NCBI GenBank assembly: GCA_963837365.1
Contig: CAWIMW010000011.1
Coordinates: forward strand, 1-64,000
Length of the DNA: 64,000 nt
Source: CAWBXL01 sp963837365
Lineage (GTDB): Bacteria; Acidobacteriota; Terriglobia; Terriglobales; Acidobacteriaceae
Direction of reading: 5' to 3'
The notes below the pieces were generated by a model. That model saw only the letters and a program-made list of their open reading frames with translations. It ran no database searches and had not been told where the DNA came from. Position 1 is the stretch's first letter; each line of letters starts with the position of its first letter. Both the position numbers and the translations under genes were made by a program. This document shows positions 25,339-34,394 of the stretch, one piece after another.

Positions 25339-25914
25339 ATGAAAATTACCCTACTCACCATTATTCTTTTGACTACCGGTTTTGCGTTCGCGCAGGAACG
25401 GCCGGGGGACGGCAGCCGCGAAGTGCAGGTCTGGACTGGAGGCGGGCATTCGGTGCCCGGCGGAACGAATAAGACCAGTGTCTGGAACCTTGGCCTACGC
25501 TATGGATGGATTCTGACGCGTCCGCATGGGCCGGGGTTTTTGAAGGGACGATTCGAGTACGCGGTGGATGCGGTACCGGCGTTTGTGGTGTTTCAGCCCG
25601 GCAATACGGCGTTTGGCGCGGGCATCAACCCGTTGAATCTGAAGTGGAACTTTGCCACGCGGGGAAGCGTGGTGCCTTACTTCGAACTCAGCGGAGGCAC
25701 CTTATTTACCAACCATGATGTGCCCAACTTTACTGCGCGGGTGAATTTCACTTCGAGTGCGGCTTTGGGTTTTCACTTCCTGGGTGAACATCATGCTCTG
25801 AGTCTGGAAGCCCGCTACATGCATATTTCAAATGCGGGGTTGGGGGACCTGAATCCGGGAATCAATACCGTGCAGGTGCGCTTGGGGATTGGAAAATTCT
25901 TTGGCAAACATTAG
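25339..25914 (+). CDS. PagL-family lipid A 3-O-deacylase-like outer-membrane protein
   Basis: 191 residues: signal peptide (ITLLTIILLTTGFAFAQ), then an eight-stranded-barrel pattern ending in a C-terminal aromatic-rich strand (GIGKFFGKH). The PagL catalytic His and Ser are seen in RYMHISNAGLGDLNPG. The usual Glu about 12 residues after the Ser is not evident (Asn there), so activity is uncertain. Family members trim the 3-position acyl chain of lipid A. ATG at 25339 starts the signal peptide. Confidence 0.78.
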   Translation: MKITLLTIILLTTGFAFAQERPGDGSREVQVWTGGGHSVPGGTNKTSVWNLGLRYGWILTRPHGPGFLKGRFEYAVDAVPAFVVFQPGNTAFGAGINPLNLKWNFATRGSVVPYFELSGGTLFTNHDVPNFTARVNFTSSAALGFHFLGEHHALSLEARYMHISNAGLGDLNPGINTVQVRLGIGKFFGKH

Positions 25915-25965
25915 CGCTGGGCTCGGCTGACAGACGGGACAAGTCGCGTCTCCACACTACCAAAT

Positions 25966-26832
25966 TTACTTGCATGCCTTCCGTTCTGCCGGTTCGAAGT
26001 GGTCGTCGAGTGCATCCTGCTGGCGCGCGAATTTACCCTTGCCTGTTTTGCCATACAGTGGTGTGCCGGGACAATAATAGAGCGCGGTGTGGAGATCAAT
26101 CCAGACCTTGGTGTCCGGATTGCCGCCGGGATATTCCTGGGGTGGCACCGATTTGATGCCGGTTTGCACCAGGAACTGGCGCAGAAATGGAACGTTTTCT
26201 TCGATGATGTCGCTGTAGTTCATCCAGATAAACGCGCCCGCGGTTATGACTATCAACACGGTAATCAAGGTTTTCATGGAACGTGGCATGCCGCGGGACT
26301 GGCGCAGCTTTGCCGTGCCCATGGCTGTAGCTGCTTCGCGGGCCAGTAACTTTACGGCTATACGATCACGCTCGGAGCGGATGGTCGGCGGTATCTCCTG
26401 TTTCGGGCCGATCTGGAAGTAACTGTGGAGTATGTTTTCTGCGATACGCGGGGTGAAGAAAGTCTGGCCGTTCATCAGGGAACGGACAGCTGTGGCCAGA
26501 TCGCGCGCGGCATTGGCCTTCAGGACGTAACCCAGCGCGCCGGATTCAAAGGCTTTTCTGGCTGTAACTTCGTCATCAATCGTGCCTAACATGACAAGAG
26601 GTTGTGCGGGGTCGCGCTGAATGATCAGACGGGTGGTGTCCAATCCTGAGGGATTCGTAAGACCGATATCCATCAGGACCAGGTCCGGTTTTAGATTGGC
26701 GATTTTATTTATGGCCTCAGTGCCGGTGGAGGCTTCTCCGCAGATCCGCCAGCCATCACGGGTAAGGACGGCAGTCATGACATTGCGGACTACTTCGTCA
26801 TGATCAGCTAAGAAGATACGAAACGGTGGCAT
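25966..26832 (-). CDS. response regulator with membrane anchor and exported C-terminal domain
   Basis: 288 residues. Residues 1-120 are a complete receiver: ADHDEVVRN, LVLMDIGLTNPSG with the phospho-acceptor Asp, ALGYVLKANAARDL with Lys. A NarL-type linker follows (NGQTFFTPRIAENILHSYF), but the HTH is reduced to SERDRIAVKLLAREAATAMG. A membrane span (MKTLITVLIVITAGAFIWMN, about 185-205) and a C-terminal domain (TKVWIDLHTALYYCPGTPLY, then GKTGKGKFARQQDALDDHF) complete it. That last part is a widespread exported YGKT-x-x-G-type domain. Confidence 0.8.
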   Translation of the reverse strand: MPPFRIFLADHDEVVRNVMTAVLTRDGWRICGEASTGTEAINKIANLKPDLVLMDIGLTNPSGLDTTRLIIQRDPAQPLVMLGTIDDEVTARKAFESGALGYVLKANAARDLATAVRSLMNGQTFFTPRIAENILHSYFQIGPKQEIPPTIRSERDRIAVKLLAREAATAMGTAKLRQSRGMPRSMKTLITVLIVITAGAFIWMNYSDIIEENVPFLRQFLVQTGIKSVPPQEYPGGNPDTKVWIDLHTALYYCPGTPLYGKTGKGKFARQQDALDDHFEPAERKACK

Positions 26833-26914
26833 ACACTCACCCAGACCTCGGGGTGAGGGGCATTATATTGGATCGCAAGGAAGACCGCTTGACTTTGGGT
26901 CATTTGGCAGGATA

Positions 26915-27352
26915 ATGGCCACAACCAGTCCGCCACGGAGTCCGCCCAACGTGCCTTACCGCTTCGACCTCGATCCGGTCAACAGGATTTTGCGGGTCAG
27001 GTATGTCGGTCAGATTGGCGATGAATTAATCAAGGAGTGTTACCAAGCTACTCCGCAAGCTGTAACTCGGACAAACCCCCGTGCCGTGATTATTGATTTG
27101 TCTGAAGCGACGGCGTTTGATGTTTCTCCGCAGACAATTCACGAGTTGGCGAGGTTCAAGCCGACGGTGAAAGACCCATCCGTACCACGCATTATTGTGG
27201 CGCCTACGGCGTATATGTTTGGCATGGCCCGCATGTTCCAGATCATGGGAGGGCAAACGCGGCCGATGTTGCAGGTCATGAAGTCTGCCGACGAAGCCTA
27301 TGCGCTGCTGGATGTGGCAAAGGTGAAATTTGAGCCGTTAGCGAAAGAATGA
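26915..27352 (+). CDS. STAS-like protein
   Basis: 145 residues. RFDLDPVNRILRVRYVGQIG, ECYQATPQAV, AVIIDLSEATAFDVS and VAPTAYMFGMARM form the alternating strands and helices of a STAS/SpoIIAA-like fold. There is no obvious serine phosphorylation signature. Divergent from the response regulator by 83 bases. Function unknown. Confidence 0.65.
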   Translation: MATTSPPRSPPNVPYRFDLDPVNRILRVRYVGQIGDELIKECYQATPQAVTRTNPRAVIIDLSEATAFDVSPQTIHELARFKPTVKDPSVPRIIVAPTAYMFGMARMFQIMGGQTRPMLQVMKSADEAYALLDVAKVKFEPLAKE

Positions 27353-27439
27353 AGCGCAATGACAACGAATTCCGTTGGTAACGATTGCTGTTCGCCCACG
27401 GTTGCAGCGTACTCATGCCAACTATATCCTTCTTGTTGA

Positions 27440-28909
27440 ATGTCCACTCTAGTTGAATGCGTCCCCAATTTTTCTGAAGGGCGCGACAAAGGCAAAGTTG
27501 ACGCCATTGTCGAGGCCATGAAGATGGATGGTGTCTATCTATTGGACCGGGAGATGGACTCCGACCATAACCGTTGTGTGATCACGCTGGTGGGTGAGCG
27601 TGCGGCGATACAGGAGGCGGCGATTCGCGGCGTAGGCAAGGCTGCGGAGCTAATTGACCTAACCCAGCATCAGGGGGCGCATCCGCGGATGGGGGCGGCG
27701 GATGTGGTGCCGTTCATTCCCATTGAAGGCGTGACGATTGAGGACTGCGTCGCCATGGCCCGGCATGTGGGCGAGCAGATATGGAAGCGGCATCAGATAC
27801 CGGTCTATTTATATGAGGCGGCTGCGACCACGCAGGAGCGGCAGAACCTGGAAAATATCAGGCGCGGGCAGTTTGAGGGAATTCGCGCGGAGATTGCTAC
27901 AAATCCTGCAAGAAAGCCGGACTTCGGCGATCCTCGAGTACATCCGACAGCGGGGGCTACGGTTGTGGGCGCGCGGAAGTTTCTGATCGCGTACAACGTT
28001 TTCCTGAATACGCCGGAAGTGGAGATTGCCAAGAAGATTGCCAAGGCGGTGCGGTTTTCCAGCGGCGGATTGCGCTTTGTAAAAGGAGCGGGATTTCTGG
28101 TGCGCGGGCTGGCACAGGTTTCCATGAACCTGACTGATTTTGAGCAGACGCCGGTGCATCGGGTGTTTGAGATGGTGAAGACAGAAGCTGCGCGATACGG
28201 AGTGATGCCGGTCAGCAGCGAGATTGTCGGGTTGATTCCGAAGAAGGCGCTGGAGTCGGCGGCGGAGTGGTTTTTGCAGGTGGAAAATTTCGATTCTTCG
28301 CTGATATTGGAAAACCGTCTGGCGGCGGTCGTGGGCGGGAAGATGGCTGTTGGCGGATTGCGCGCCGGGGTTGAACCTTTTGTGGAACAACTGGCGGCGC
28401 CTACGGCGACTCCTGGCGGCGGGAGTGCGGCGGCTGCGGCGGGAGCGATGGCAGCGGGGCTGGCCTCCATGGTGTCTTCGATGTCTCGCGGCAAGAAGGC
28501 CTATCTGCAATACGAAAGCGATTTGAGCGCGGCCATTGGGCGATTGTCACAGCTTGGTGAGGAATTGAAGGCCGCGATTGATGCGGACGCGGATGCTTAC
28601 AATTCCGTGATGAAGGCCTACAAGCAGGCCAGGGAGTCGGCCAACGCGGATGGATTGATTGACTCTGCACTGAAGCAGGCCACGAGCGTGCCTCTCGGAG
28701 TCGCCGAACGGGCTGCGGAAGTGGCCAAGATCGTGGAGAAGTTGAAGCCGATTACTAATCCGAATATGAAGTCCGATCTCACCACTGCATTGGCCTTGGC
28801 AGAGGCCGCGATTCAAGGGGCGCTAGCCAATGTGGAGATCAACCTGGAATCATTAAAGGACGCTGGCTTTGCAACGCAAACACGCCAAAGGGTGGCGGCG
28901 TTGAAATGA
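27440..28909 (+). CDS. ftcD: glutamate formiminotransferase-cyclodeaminase
   Basis: 489 residues, bifunctional. N-terminal half (1-300): VECVPNFSEGRDKGKVDAIV, MDSDHNRCVITLVG, HQGAHPRMGAADVVPF and GARKFLIAYNVFLNT are formiminotransferase signatures. C-terminal 310-489: LAAPTATPGGGSAAAAAGAM and MSRGKKAYLQYE are the cyclodeaminase. It moves the formimino group of formiminoglutamate to tetrahydrofolate and releases ammonia, ending the Hut pathway. It is complete. No other hut genes are nearby. Confidence 0.95.
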   Translation: MSTLVECVPNFSEGRDKGKVDAIVEAMKMDGVYLLDREMDSDHNRCVITLVGERAAIQEAAIRGVGKAAELIDLTQHQGAHPRMGAADVVPFIPIEGVTIEDCVAMARHVGEQIWKRHQIPVYLYEAAATTQERQNLENIRRGQFEGIRAEIATNPARKPDFGDPRVHPTAGATVVGARKFLIAYNVFLNTPEVEIAKKIAKAVRFSSGGLRFVKGAGFLVRGLAQVSMNLTDFEQTPVHRVFEMVKTEAARYGVMPVSSEIVGLIPKKALESAAEWFLQVENFDSSLILENRLAAVVGGKMAVGGLRAGVEPFVEQLAAPTATPGGGSAAAAAGAMAAGLASMVSSMSRGKKAYLQYESDLSAAIGRLSQLGEELKAAIDADADAYNSVMKAYKQARESANADGLIDSALKQATSVPLGVAERAAEVAKIVEKLKPITNPNMKSDLTTALALAEAAIQGALANVEINLESLKDAGFATQTRQRVAALK

Positions 28910-29085
28910 ATCGTACCGGTTACTCGGAGAGGGAATTCGAACACGGCGACAAGCTGGGAAGTAGCACTTTCCGAATCGTACCTCGGTGACTATTGCCGAG
29001 GTAGTCCATTGGCATAGAATTACATTACTTGAAGGTTACTGTCCGGTAGCAATCTGCATCGAACTTCAAAGTAGCTGAGGTTTTT

Positions 29086-30015
29086 ATGAATCGAGTGAAA
29101 GTTATTATTTTTGTTTTGATTATGGCAAGTTCCGCGTGGGCGCTGCCTTTGGGGAGTGCGGCGCGGGTGGTGATCCCGTCGGATATCCAGCAGATTATTT
29201 CCGTGGACTACCGGACGATGAAGGACTCGAATACGGCCATGGCGCTGAAGGCGCAGGTGCTTCCGGAGAACCTGAAGCAGTTTGAAACGGCGTTGAAGGG
29301 TACAGGGATTGATCCCGAACGGGATGTTGACCAGCTTACTTTTGTGTCCTATCGCATGAAAAAAGGTGTGCGCGTGATGGGCGTTGCCCAGGGGTCTTTT
29401 TCTGGAAGGGCGGTTGTCAAGAAATTAACCCTGCGCAAGATCAAGCCGATTAAGTATCGCACGGCCGAGATTTATCCCATGAGCAATGGGATGGAAATGT
29501 CGTTTCTGGAAGAGGATACATTGCTGTTCGGTGACCATACGGCCATCAAAGATGCTTTGGATGCGCGCGATGGGTACATCTCCACGCTCGATTCCAACAA
29601 CCAGATTGTGGACATGATCGGTTCGGTGGATTCGGGGACGGTTTGGAGTGTGCTCGACCAACAGGGGACGCAGAACATGATGCGCTCGGCACTGGGAGAT
29701 GCTTCGAAACTTGGGGATTACGAGACCATCAAGAACCGCCTGCTGGGGTCTCGCTACGCCATGAATTTTGATAATGGCGTGAAGTTCGATCTGGACGTGG
29801 TGACGTCGGACTCGGTGACCGCGGCAACCCTTTCAACTCTGGTGCAGGCGGGGATGCTGTATCGCAAGATGTCAGCTTCGCCTACCGAGAAAGTTGCGCT
29901 GGAGAATGTGAAGGTGAACTCGGACAGTTCGAACATCCAATTTCACTTTAAGACCGATGACAAGCAGTTCCAGGCGCTGCTGCATTCGGATTTGTTTGCC
30001 GCGGTTTCGAAGTAA
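29086..30015 (+). CDS. exported hypothetical protein
   Basis: 309 residues with signal peptide (VIIFVLIMASSAWALPLGSA). The mature part has no recognised domain; internal patterns GVRVMGVAQGSFSGRAVVKK and MEMSFLEEDTLLFGDHTAIK resemble proteins in Acidobacteriota that score a model of themselves (DUF3352-like), but this is weak. 176 bases after ftcD, with an inverted repeat (cctcggtgactattgccgagg, 28981-29001) in the gap. Confidence 0.55.
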   Translation: MNRVKVIIFVLIMASSAWALPLGSAARVVIPSDIQQIISVDYRTMKDSNTAMALKAQVLPENLKQFETALKGTGIDPERDVDQLTFVSYRMKKGVRVMGVAQGSFSGRAVVKKLTLRKIKPIKYRTAEIYPMSNGMEMSFLEEDTLLFGDHTAIKDALDARDGYISTLDSNNQIVDMIGSVDSGTVWSVLDQQGTQNMMRSALGDASKLGDYETIKNRLLGSRYAMNFDNGVKFDLDVVTSDSVTAATLSTLVQAGMLYRKMSASPTEKVALENVKVNSDSSNIQFHFKTDDKQFQALLHSDLFAAVSK

Positions 30016-30096
30016 CGGCTTCAGGCAGCGCAGGCGGAAAGCAGATTCCTCCTCGTCGCTTCGCGACTTGTCGGAATGACAAATCTGCTTGATTGG

Positions 30097-30852
30097 TTAT
30101 TTCTTGCGCGCCAGGAAGCGCAGGCGCATATAGTCAGCAGTCCAGCGGCCCTGCTGGTCACAGAGTACGGGCCGCAACATTGTGGTGACCTCGTCCAGGA
30201 AACTTCCTCTATCTTCTTTTGGGAGTACCGCGCAGAAAGGGTTGGCAAACGTTTCGAGCCAGCCGCGCATGCCTGTGGATAACGGCGTTGGGCGGGGGAT
30301 CAGTTGAACGCTTTCCGCGACAAATCCGACGCGCTCCAGGCGGGCGGTGTAGTCATCCACGGTGGGAAAATACCAGGGACAAACGGCGGCGGCATTTTTA
30401 ATCCCACGCTTTTCCAGCCCCATCATGAGGGCCAGATTGACGGCCGCTACGCAGCCGTGGCCACCCAATTCGCCTACAAAGCGACCCGGTCGCCGCAGGG
30501 CCCGGTAAGCGGAGGCGATGGCAGCATCGGGATCATCTTTCACCCAATGCAAGACCGCGTTGGAAAAGACGGCGTCAAATTCGTTTTCAAAGGTGAGGGC
30601 GGTTGCATCCATCAGCCGAGCGTCGAGGCCGCGCTTCCTGGCAGCGGCGACCATCCCCGGAGAGCTATCTACGCCCACAACTTCGACTCCCAGTTCCGCC
30701 AGCTTGAGAGTGAGAGTGCCATCACCGCAGCCCAGGTCCAGGATTCTTTCGCCCGGTTTGGGCTGGAGCAAGTCAAGCACGGGCCGGCCTAATGCAGGGA
30801 CAAAGCCGGCGTGGGTTGCATAAGCAGATGGGTTCCAGGTTTGTGCGGGCAT
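30097..30852 (-). CDS. class I SAM-dependent methyltransferase
   Basis: 251 residues. SAM-binding motif I in ERILDLGCGDGTLTLKLAE, acidic GVEVVGVDSS, and post-motif AVFSNAVLHWVKDDP. Resembles trans-aconitate or ubiquinone/menaquinone-type methyltransferases (Methyltransf_11/25). Substrate unknown. Stands alone, facing ribBA divergently across about 150 bases. Confidence 0.85.
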   Translation of the reverse strand: MPAQTWNPSAYATHAGFVPALGRPVLDLLQPKPGERILDLGCGDGTLTLKLAELGVEVVGVDSSPGMVAAARKRGLDARLMDATALTFENEFDAVFSNAVLHWVKDDPDAAIASAYRALRRPGRFVGELGGHGCVAAVNLALMMGLEKRGIKNAAAVCPWYFPTVDDYTARLERVGFVAESVQLIPRPTPLSTGMRGWLETFANPFCAVLPKEDRGSFLDEVTTMLRPVLCDQQGRWTADYMRLRFLARKK

Positions 30853-31003
30853 GACTTCATTTTAAGTGATCTGGCTCACGGAGAACCGGGAACGGTAACC
30901 GGGAACCGAGGTTGCGGCCAAATATCAGTTGCCAGTTCCTAGTTCTCAGTTCTCAGTTTTGTTACTGGACGGTTTTCTAGAGGGATTTTGCTACACTTTC
31001 CCT

Positions 31004-32164
31004 ATGACGCACCAGCCTTTTACCGACGTACCTACGGCAATTGAAGAAATCCGAGCCGGGCGGATGATAGTAGTGGTGGATGACGAAGATCGCGAAAATG
31101 AAGGCGATCTGACCCTGGCTGCCGAAAAAGTCACTCCTGAGATCATCAACTTCATGGCGAAGTATGGGCGCGGGCTGATTTGCCTGACCATGACGGAGGA
31201 GCGGCTGGATCATCTGCGCATTGGGCCGATGAGCGCGGAGAACACTTCCAATTACGGAACGGCTTTTTGTGAGGCGATTGATGCGCGGCAGGGAGTGACG
31301 ACCGGAATTTCCGCATACGACCGGTCGCACACTATCAAGGTTGCGATTGATCCGGCCACGCGGCCTTCTGATCTGGCACGGCCCGGGCATGTGTTCCCCC
31401 TGCGGGCGCGGAAGGGCGGAGTATTGGTGCGGGCCGGGCAGACCGAAGCTTCTGTGGATCTGGCGCGGTTGGCTGGGTTAATTCCGGCGGGAATCATCTG
31501 CGAGATCATGAAGGATGATGGCAGCATGGCGCGCATTCCTGACCTTATTGAATTTTGCCGGGAACACGATTTGAAGATGGTGACGGTGGCCGAAGTGATC
31601 CGCTACCGCATGCAGAATGAGCGCTATGTGCATCGGGTAGGAGAATCGCTGATTGCCACTCCGCATGGGGAATTCCGCTTGATCGCTTACGAGAGCGAAG
31701 TGGAGGGCGGGGAAACGCACCTGGCTCTGGTGCGTGGCGATATTGAATCTGCTTCCGGACCGGTGCTGGTGCGCATGCATGCGCACTGCATGATCGGCGA
31801 TATTTTTGGGTCTACCTTTTGCGATTGCCGCGACATGATTGAGGGCTCCATGCGTGAGATCGCGCAGGAAGGACGCGGGGCGCTGATTTACCTGCATCAG
31901 GGATCTAGGGGGTTCTCCACCGAGAAAGTTGGAGACCGCACACTGCTCTCGTTTCACCGCGACAAGATTTCGCCGGCGCTGCCGGAGAGCCAGCGCAAGA
32001 CGCAGCGCGAAATCGGCCTGGGAGCGCAGATTTTGGCCGATCTCAATTTGCGCAGCATTCGACTGCTGACCAACCATCCCCGCAAGGTGGTGGCGCTTGA
32101 GGGGTTTGGGATTGAAATTGTGGAGCAAGTTCCGGTCACACTGGCGCGTGCCCGAGTGAAGTAG
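31004..32164 (+). CDS. ribBA: RibBA: DHBP synthase with divergent GTP cyclohydrolase II half
   Basis: 386 residues. N-terminal RibB (about 1-205) is canonical: VVDDEDRENEGDL, RAGQTEASVDLARL, GHVFPLRARKGGV. It makes the four-carbon riboflavin precursor from ribulose 5-phosphate. The RibA half keeps three Cys near the zinc site (HAHCMIGDIFGSTFCDC), but GRGIGL is replaced by SRGFST and the DTVEAN segment is absent. GTP ring-opening by this half is therefore doubtful. A canonical ribA lies at 60068-60679. ATG at 31004; an upstream in-frame start would include repeat sequence. Confidence 0.93.
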   Translation: MTHQPFTDVPTAIEEIRAGRMIVVVDDEDRENEGDLTLAAEKVTPEIINFMAKYGRGLICLTMTEERLDHLRIGPMSAENTSNYGTAFCEAIDARQGVTTGISAYDRSHTIKVAIDPATRPSDLARPGHVFPLRARKGGVLVRAGQTEASVDLARLAGLIPAGIICEIMKDDGSMARIPDLIEFCREHDLKMVTVAEVIRYRMQNERYVHRVGESLIATPHGEFRLIAYESEVEGGETHLALVRGDIESASGPVLVRMHAHCMIGDIFGSTFCDCRDMIEGSMREIAQEGRGALIYLHQGSRGFSTEKVGDRTLLSFHRDKISPALPESQRKTQREIGLGAQILADLNLRSIRLLTNHPRKVVALEGFGIEIVEQVPVTLARARVK

Positions 32165-32225
32165 GCTGGCGACCCAGGGCTACGGGATCCATCGGGCCTA
32201 AGCTTCCGTTTGGCACGAATGCGAA

Positions 32226-34034
32226 TCAGCCGTTTTTTTCTTCCAGCTCAGCCCAGCGGGCGTAGATGATTTCTAAATTCTCTTGTGCTGCCTCGAGTTC
32301 CGCCTGTGCGGTAACCAGCCGGGATGCATCAGTGGCAATGGCCGGGTCTTCGAGTTGGGCTTGCTTGGCCTTTAACGACTGTTCTGCTTCGGCGATGCGT
32401 TGTTCCATGCCGGCAAATTCGCGGGCTTCGAGATAGGACAATTTCTTTTTGGCCGGCGCCGTCGATGACTTAGGAGAGGCGGGGCGCCTGCTGTCTGGTT
32501 TCAGCGACTTGGTTGCCCGTTCGCGTTCCAACTGCCACGTTTCCCATTGGGAGTAATCGCCAAAACTATCCGCGCCGCCTTGCCCATCCAGTCCGATTAC
32601 GATATTTGAGACGCGGTCGAGCATGTAGCGGTCGTGGGTCACCAGCACTAGTGATCCACGAAACTCGAGCAGGCTTTCTTCCAGAATTTCCAGCGTGGGG
32701 ATGTCGAGGTCGTTGGTGGGTTCGTCCAATAGAAGAACGTCAGCCGGCTGAAGCATCAGCTGTGCGATCAGCACACGGGCCCGCTCTCCTCCGGAAAGCC
32801 GCTCTACCGGTTGGTTGAGCTGTTCGCCGGTGAACAAAAATCTTGCGGCCCACGAAGCTACGTGAATCGGCCGGTCCTGGTAAATTACCGAATCTCCTTC
32901 GGGAGCCAATGCTCGACGTAGAGTGATGTTGGTGTCGAGTTCCCGGCTCTGGTCGAAATAGACAATGCGCAACCATTCAGCACGGTGGATGTTTCCACCG
33001 GTGGCATTCAATTCACCCCGCAAGAGTCGCAGCAGGGTAGTCTTGCCACTGCCGTTTGGTCCTACCAGGCCCACGCGCATGCCGGCGGTCAGGATGAAGT
33101 TGAAATTGGCAAAGAGTGCGCGGTCCCCGATTTCGTAGGTGAGGTCTTCCAGTTCGACCAACCTCTTGGTCTTACGATCGGAAGCAGTGAAATCAATTTG
33201 GGCCGCGCCGGTACGCGTCCGCATATTCAGGTCGGCCAGTTCGCCCATTAACTCGTGGGCTTTACCGATGCGGGCTTTGGATTTTCTGGTGCGGGCTTTG
33301 GCCCCACGGCGCAGCCACTCGATTTCGTTATGCACCAGGTTTTCCAGGGCTTCCTGGCGCTTGGACTGGGCGTGCAGAAATTCTTCCTTCTTCTCCAGGA
33401 ATGTACTGTAAGGGCCGCGAACCCGCAGCGATCCGTCGGGATAGATGCGGCTGAGTTCCACCATATCGGTGGCGACGTTTTCCAGAAAATAGCGGTCGTG
33501 GCTCACGATCACGCTGGCGAAAGACGCTTGCTCTAACAACGCTTCAAGCCACTCGATCCCCGCCAGGTCGAGGTGGTTGGTAGGCTCATCCAACAGGAGA
33601 ACGTCGGGTCCCTGCACTAAGGCTTCGACAATGGCCAGGCGTTTTTGCCAGCCTCCGGAGAGGGAGGTGGCTTCGGCTTCGGGATCGGTGAAACCGGCAC
33701 GGCCGAGGGTTTCGGCGAAACGCGCGTCATGTTCCGTACTCGCTACGGCGGCGCGCGTTAGCGCGGCTTCAACCACGGATCGTATCGTATCTCCCGACTC
33801 GAACCTGGACTCTTGTTGTACGAAACTGACGCGGACGCGTTTGCGAAAGGATATCTCCCCTTCGTCGGGACCTACTTCGCCCGCCAGCATGCGCAGCAGG
33901 GTGGATTTGCCCGAGCCGTTGGGGCCGATGAGGCCAATGCGGTTGCCCTCGGATACGGTAAAGGAAACGTTTTGAAAAAGCGGATTGGCTCCGAAAGCCT
34001 TTGAAATTTCTTGTGCGTTGATGATTGGCGGCAA
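32226..34034 (-). CDS. uup: ABC-F ATPase, Uup-like
   Basis: About 602 residues. It has two ATPase cassettes in one chain: GPNGSGKST twice, signature motifs LSGGWQKRL and LSGGERARV, and LLDEPTNHLD and LLDEPTNDLD, with an interdomain linker. The C-terminal coiled coil (LSYLEAREFAGMEQRIAEAE...) is the Uup type. No membrane segments. Family members act on ribosomes or on branched DNA. TTG at 34034 is favoured over the longer frame because AGGAGA precedes it and it does not overlap the zinc-finger gene. Confidence 0.88.
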   Translation of the reverse strand: MPPIINAQEISKAFGANPLFQNVSFTVSEGNRIGLIGPNGSGKSTLLRMLAGEVGPDEGEISFRKRVRVSFVQQESRFESGDTIRSVVEAALTRAAVASTEHDARFAETLGRAGFTDPEAEATSLSGGWQKRLAIVEALVQGPDVLLLDEPTNHLDLAGIEWLEALLEQASFASVIVSHDRYFLENVATDMVELSRIYPDGSLRVRGPYSTFLEKKEEFLHAQSKRQEALENLVHNEIEWLRRGAKARTRKSKARIGKAHELMGELADLNMRTRTGAAQIDFTASDRKTKRLVELEDLTYEIGDRALFANFNFILTAGMRVGLVGPNGSGKTTLLRLLRGELNATGGNIHRAEWLRIVYFDQSRELDTNITLRRALAPEGDSVIYQDRPIHVASWAARFLFTGEQLNQPVERLSGGERARVLIAQLMLQPADVLLLDEPTNDLDIPTLEILEESLLEFRGSLVLVTHDRYMLDRVSNIVIGLDGQGGADSFGDYSQWETWQLERERATKSLKPDSRRPASPKSSTAPAKKKLSYLEAREFAGMEQRIAEAEQSLKAKQAQLEDPAIATDASRLVTAQAELEAAQENLEIIYARWAELEEKNG

Positions 34035-34068
34035 TGAGCGGCGGTCTCCTGAAGATTCAAGCTGAGGC

Positions 34069-34341
34069 TTAAGCCTCGATCTCACCAGCCTCAATCTCGT
34101 CTGCATAGCACCAGACCCAGGATTCGCCAGGCTCGATGGAGCGCATCAGGGGATGCTTGGTTTTGTGGAAGTGCTTGGTGGCATGTTTGTTCTTGGAGGA
34201 GTCGCAACAACCCACGTTGCCGCAGATCAGGCACATGCGCAAGTGGACCCAGGTGTCACCCATCTTCACGCACTCATCGCATTGGCGCTTGCTGGTTTCG
34301 CGAAACTTGATTTGATCGAGATGAGTGCATTTTTTGGACAT
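34069..34341 (-). CDS. UBP-type zinc-finger protein
   Basis: 90 residues. The pattern C-T-H, QCDEC, CLICGNVGCCDSSKNKHATK, HFHKTKHPLMR and ESWVWCYAD matches the ZnF-UBP fold. Eukaryotic members bind ubiquitin tails; bacterial stand-alone copies are unexplained. ATG at 34341 starts the conserved sequence. Between the ABC-F gene and the glycosyltransferase, same strand, 34 and 53 bases away. Confidence 0.85.
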   Translation of the reverse strand: MSKKCTHLDQIKFRETSKRQCDECVKMGDTWVHLRMCLICGNVGCCDSSKNKHATKHFHKTKHPLMRSIEPGESWVWCYADEIEAGEIEA

Positions 34342-34394
34342 GGCGGGCCGCTCCAATTCCCTTGTATCACAGAGCAACGGTTTTGTGGGGCGGG

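Noticed and set aside
30853..31003. FMN riboswitch ahead of ribBA
   Set aside because: No recognisable RFN element; the sequence is repeat-like (gttctcag and gaaccggg iterations).
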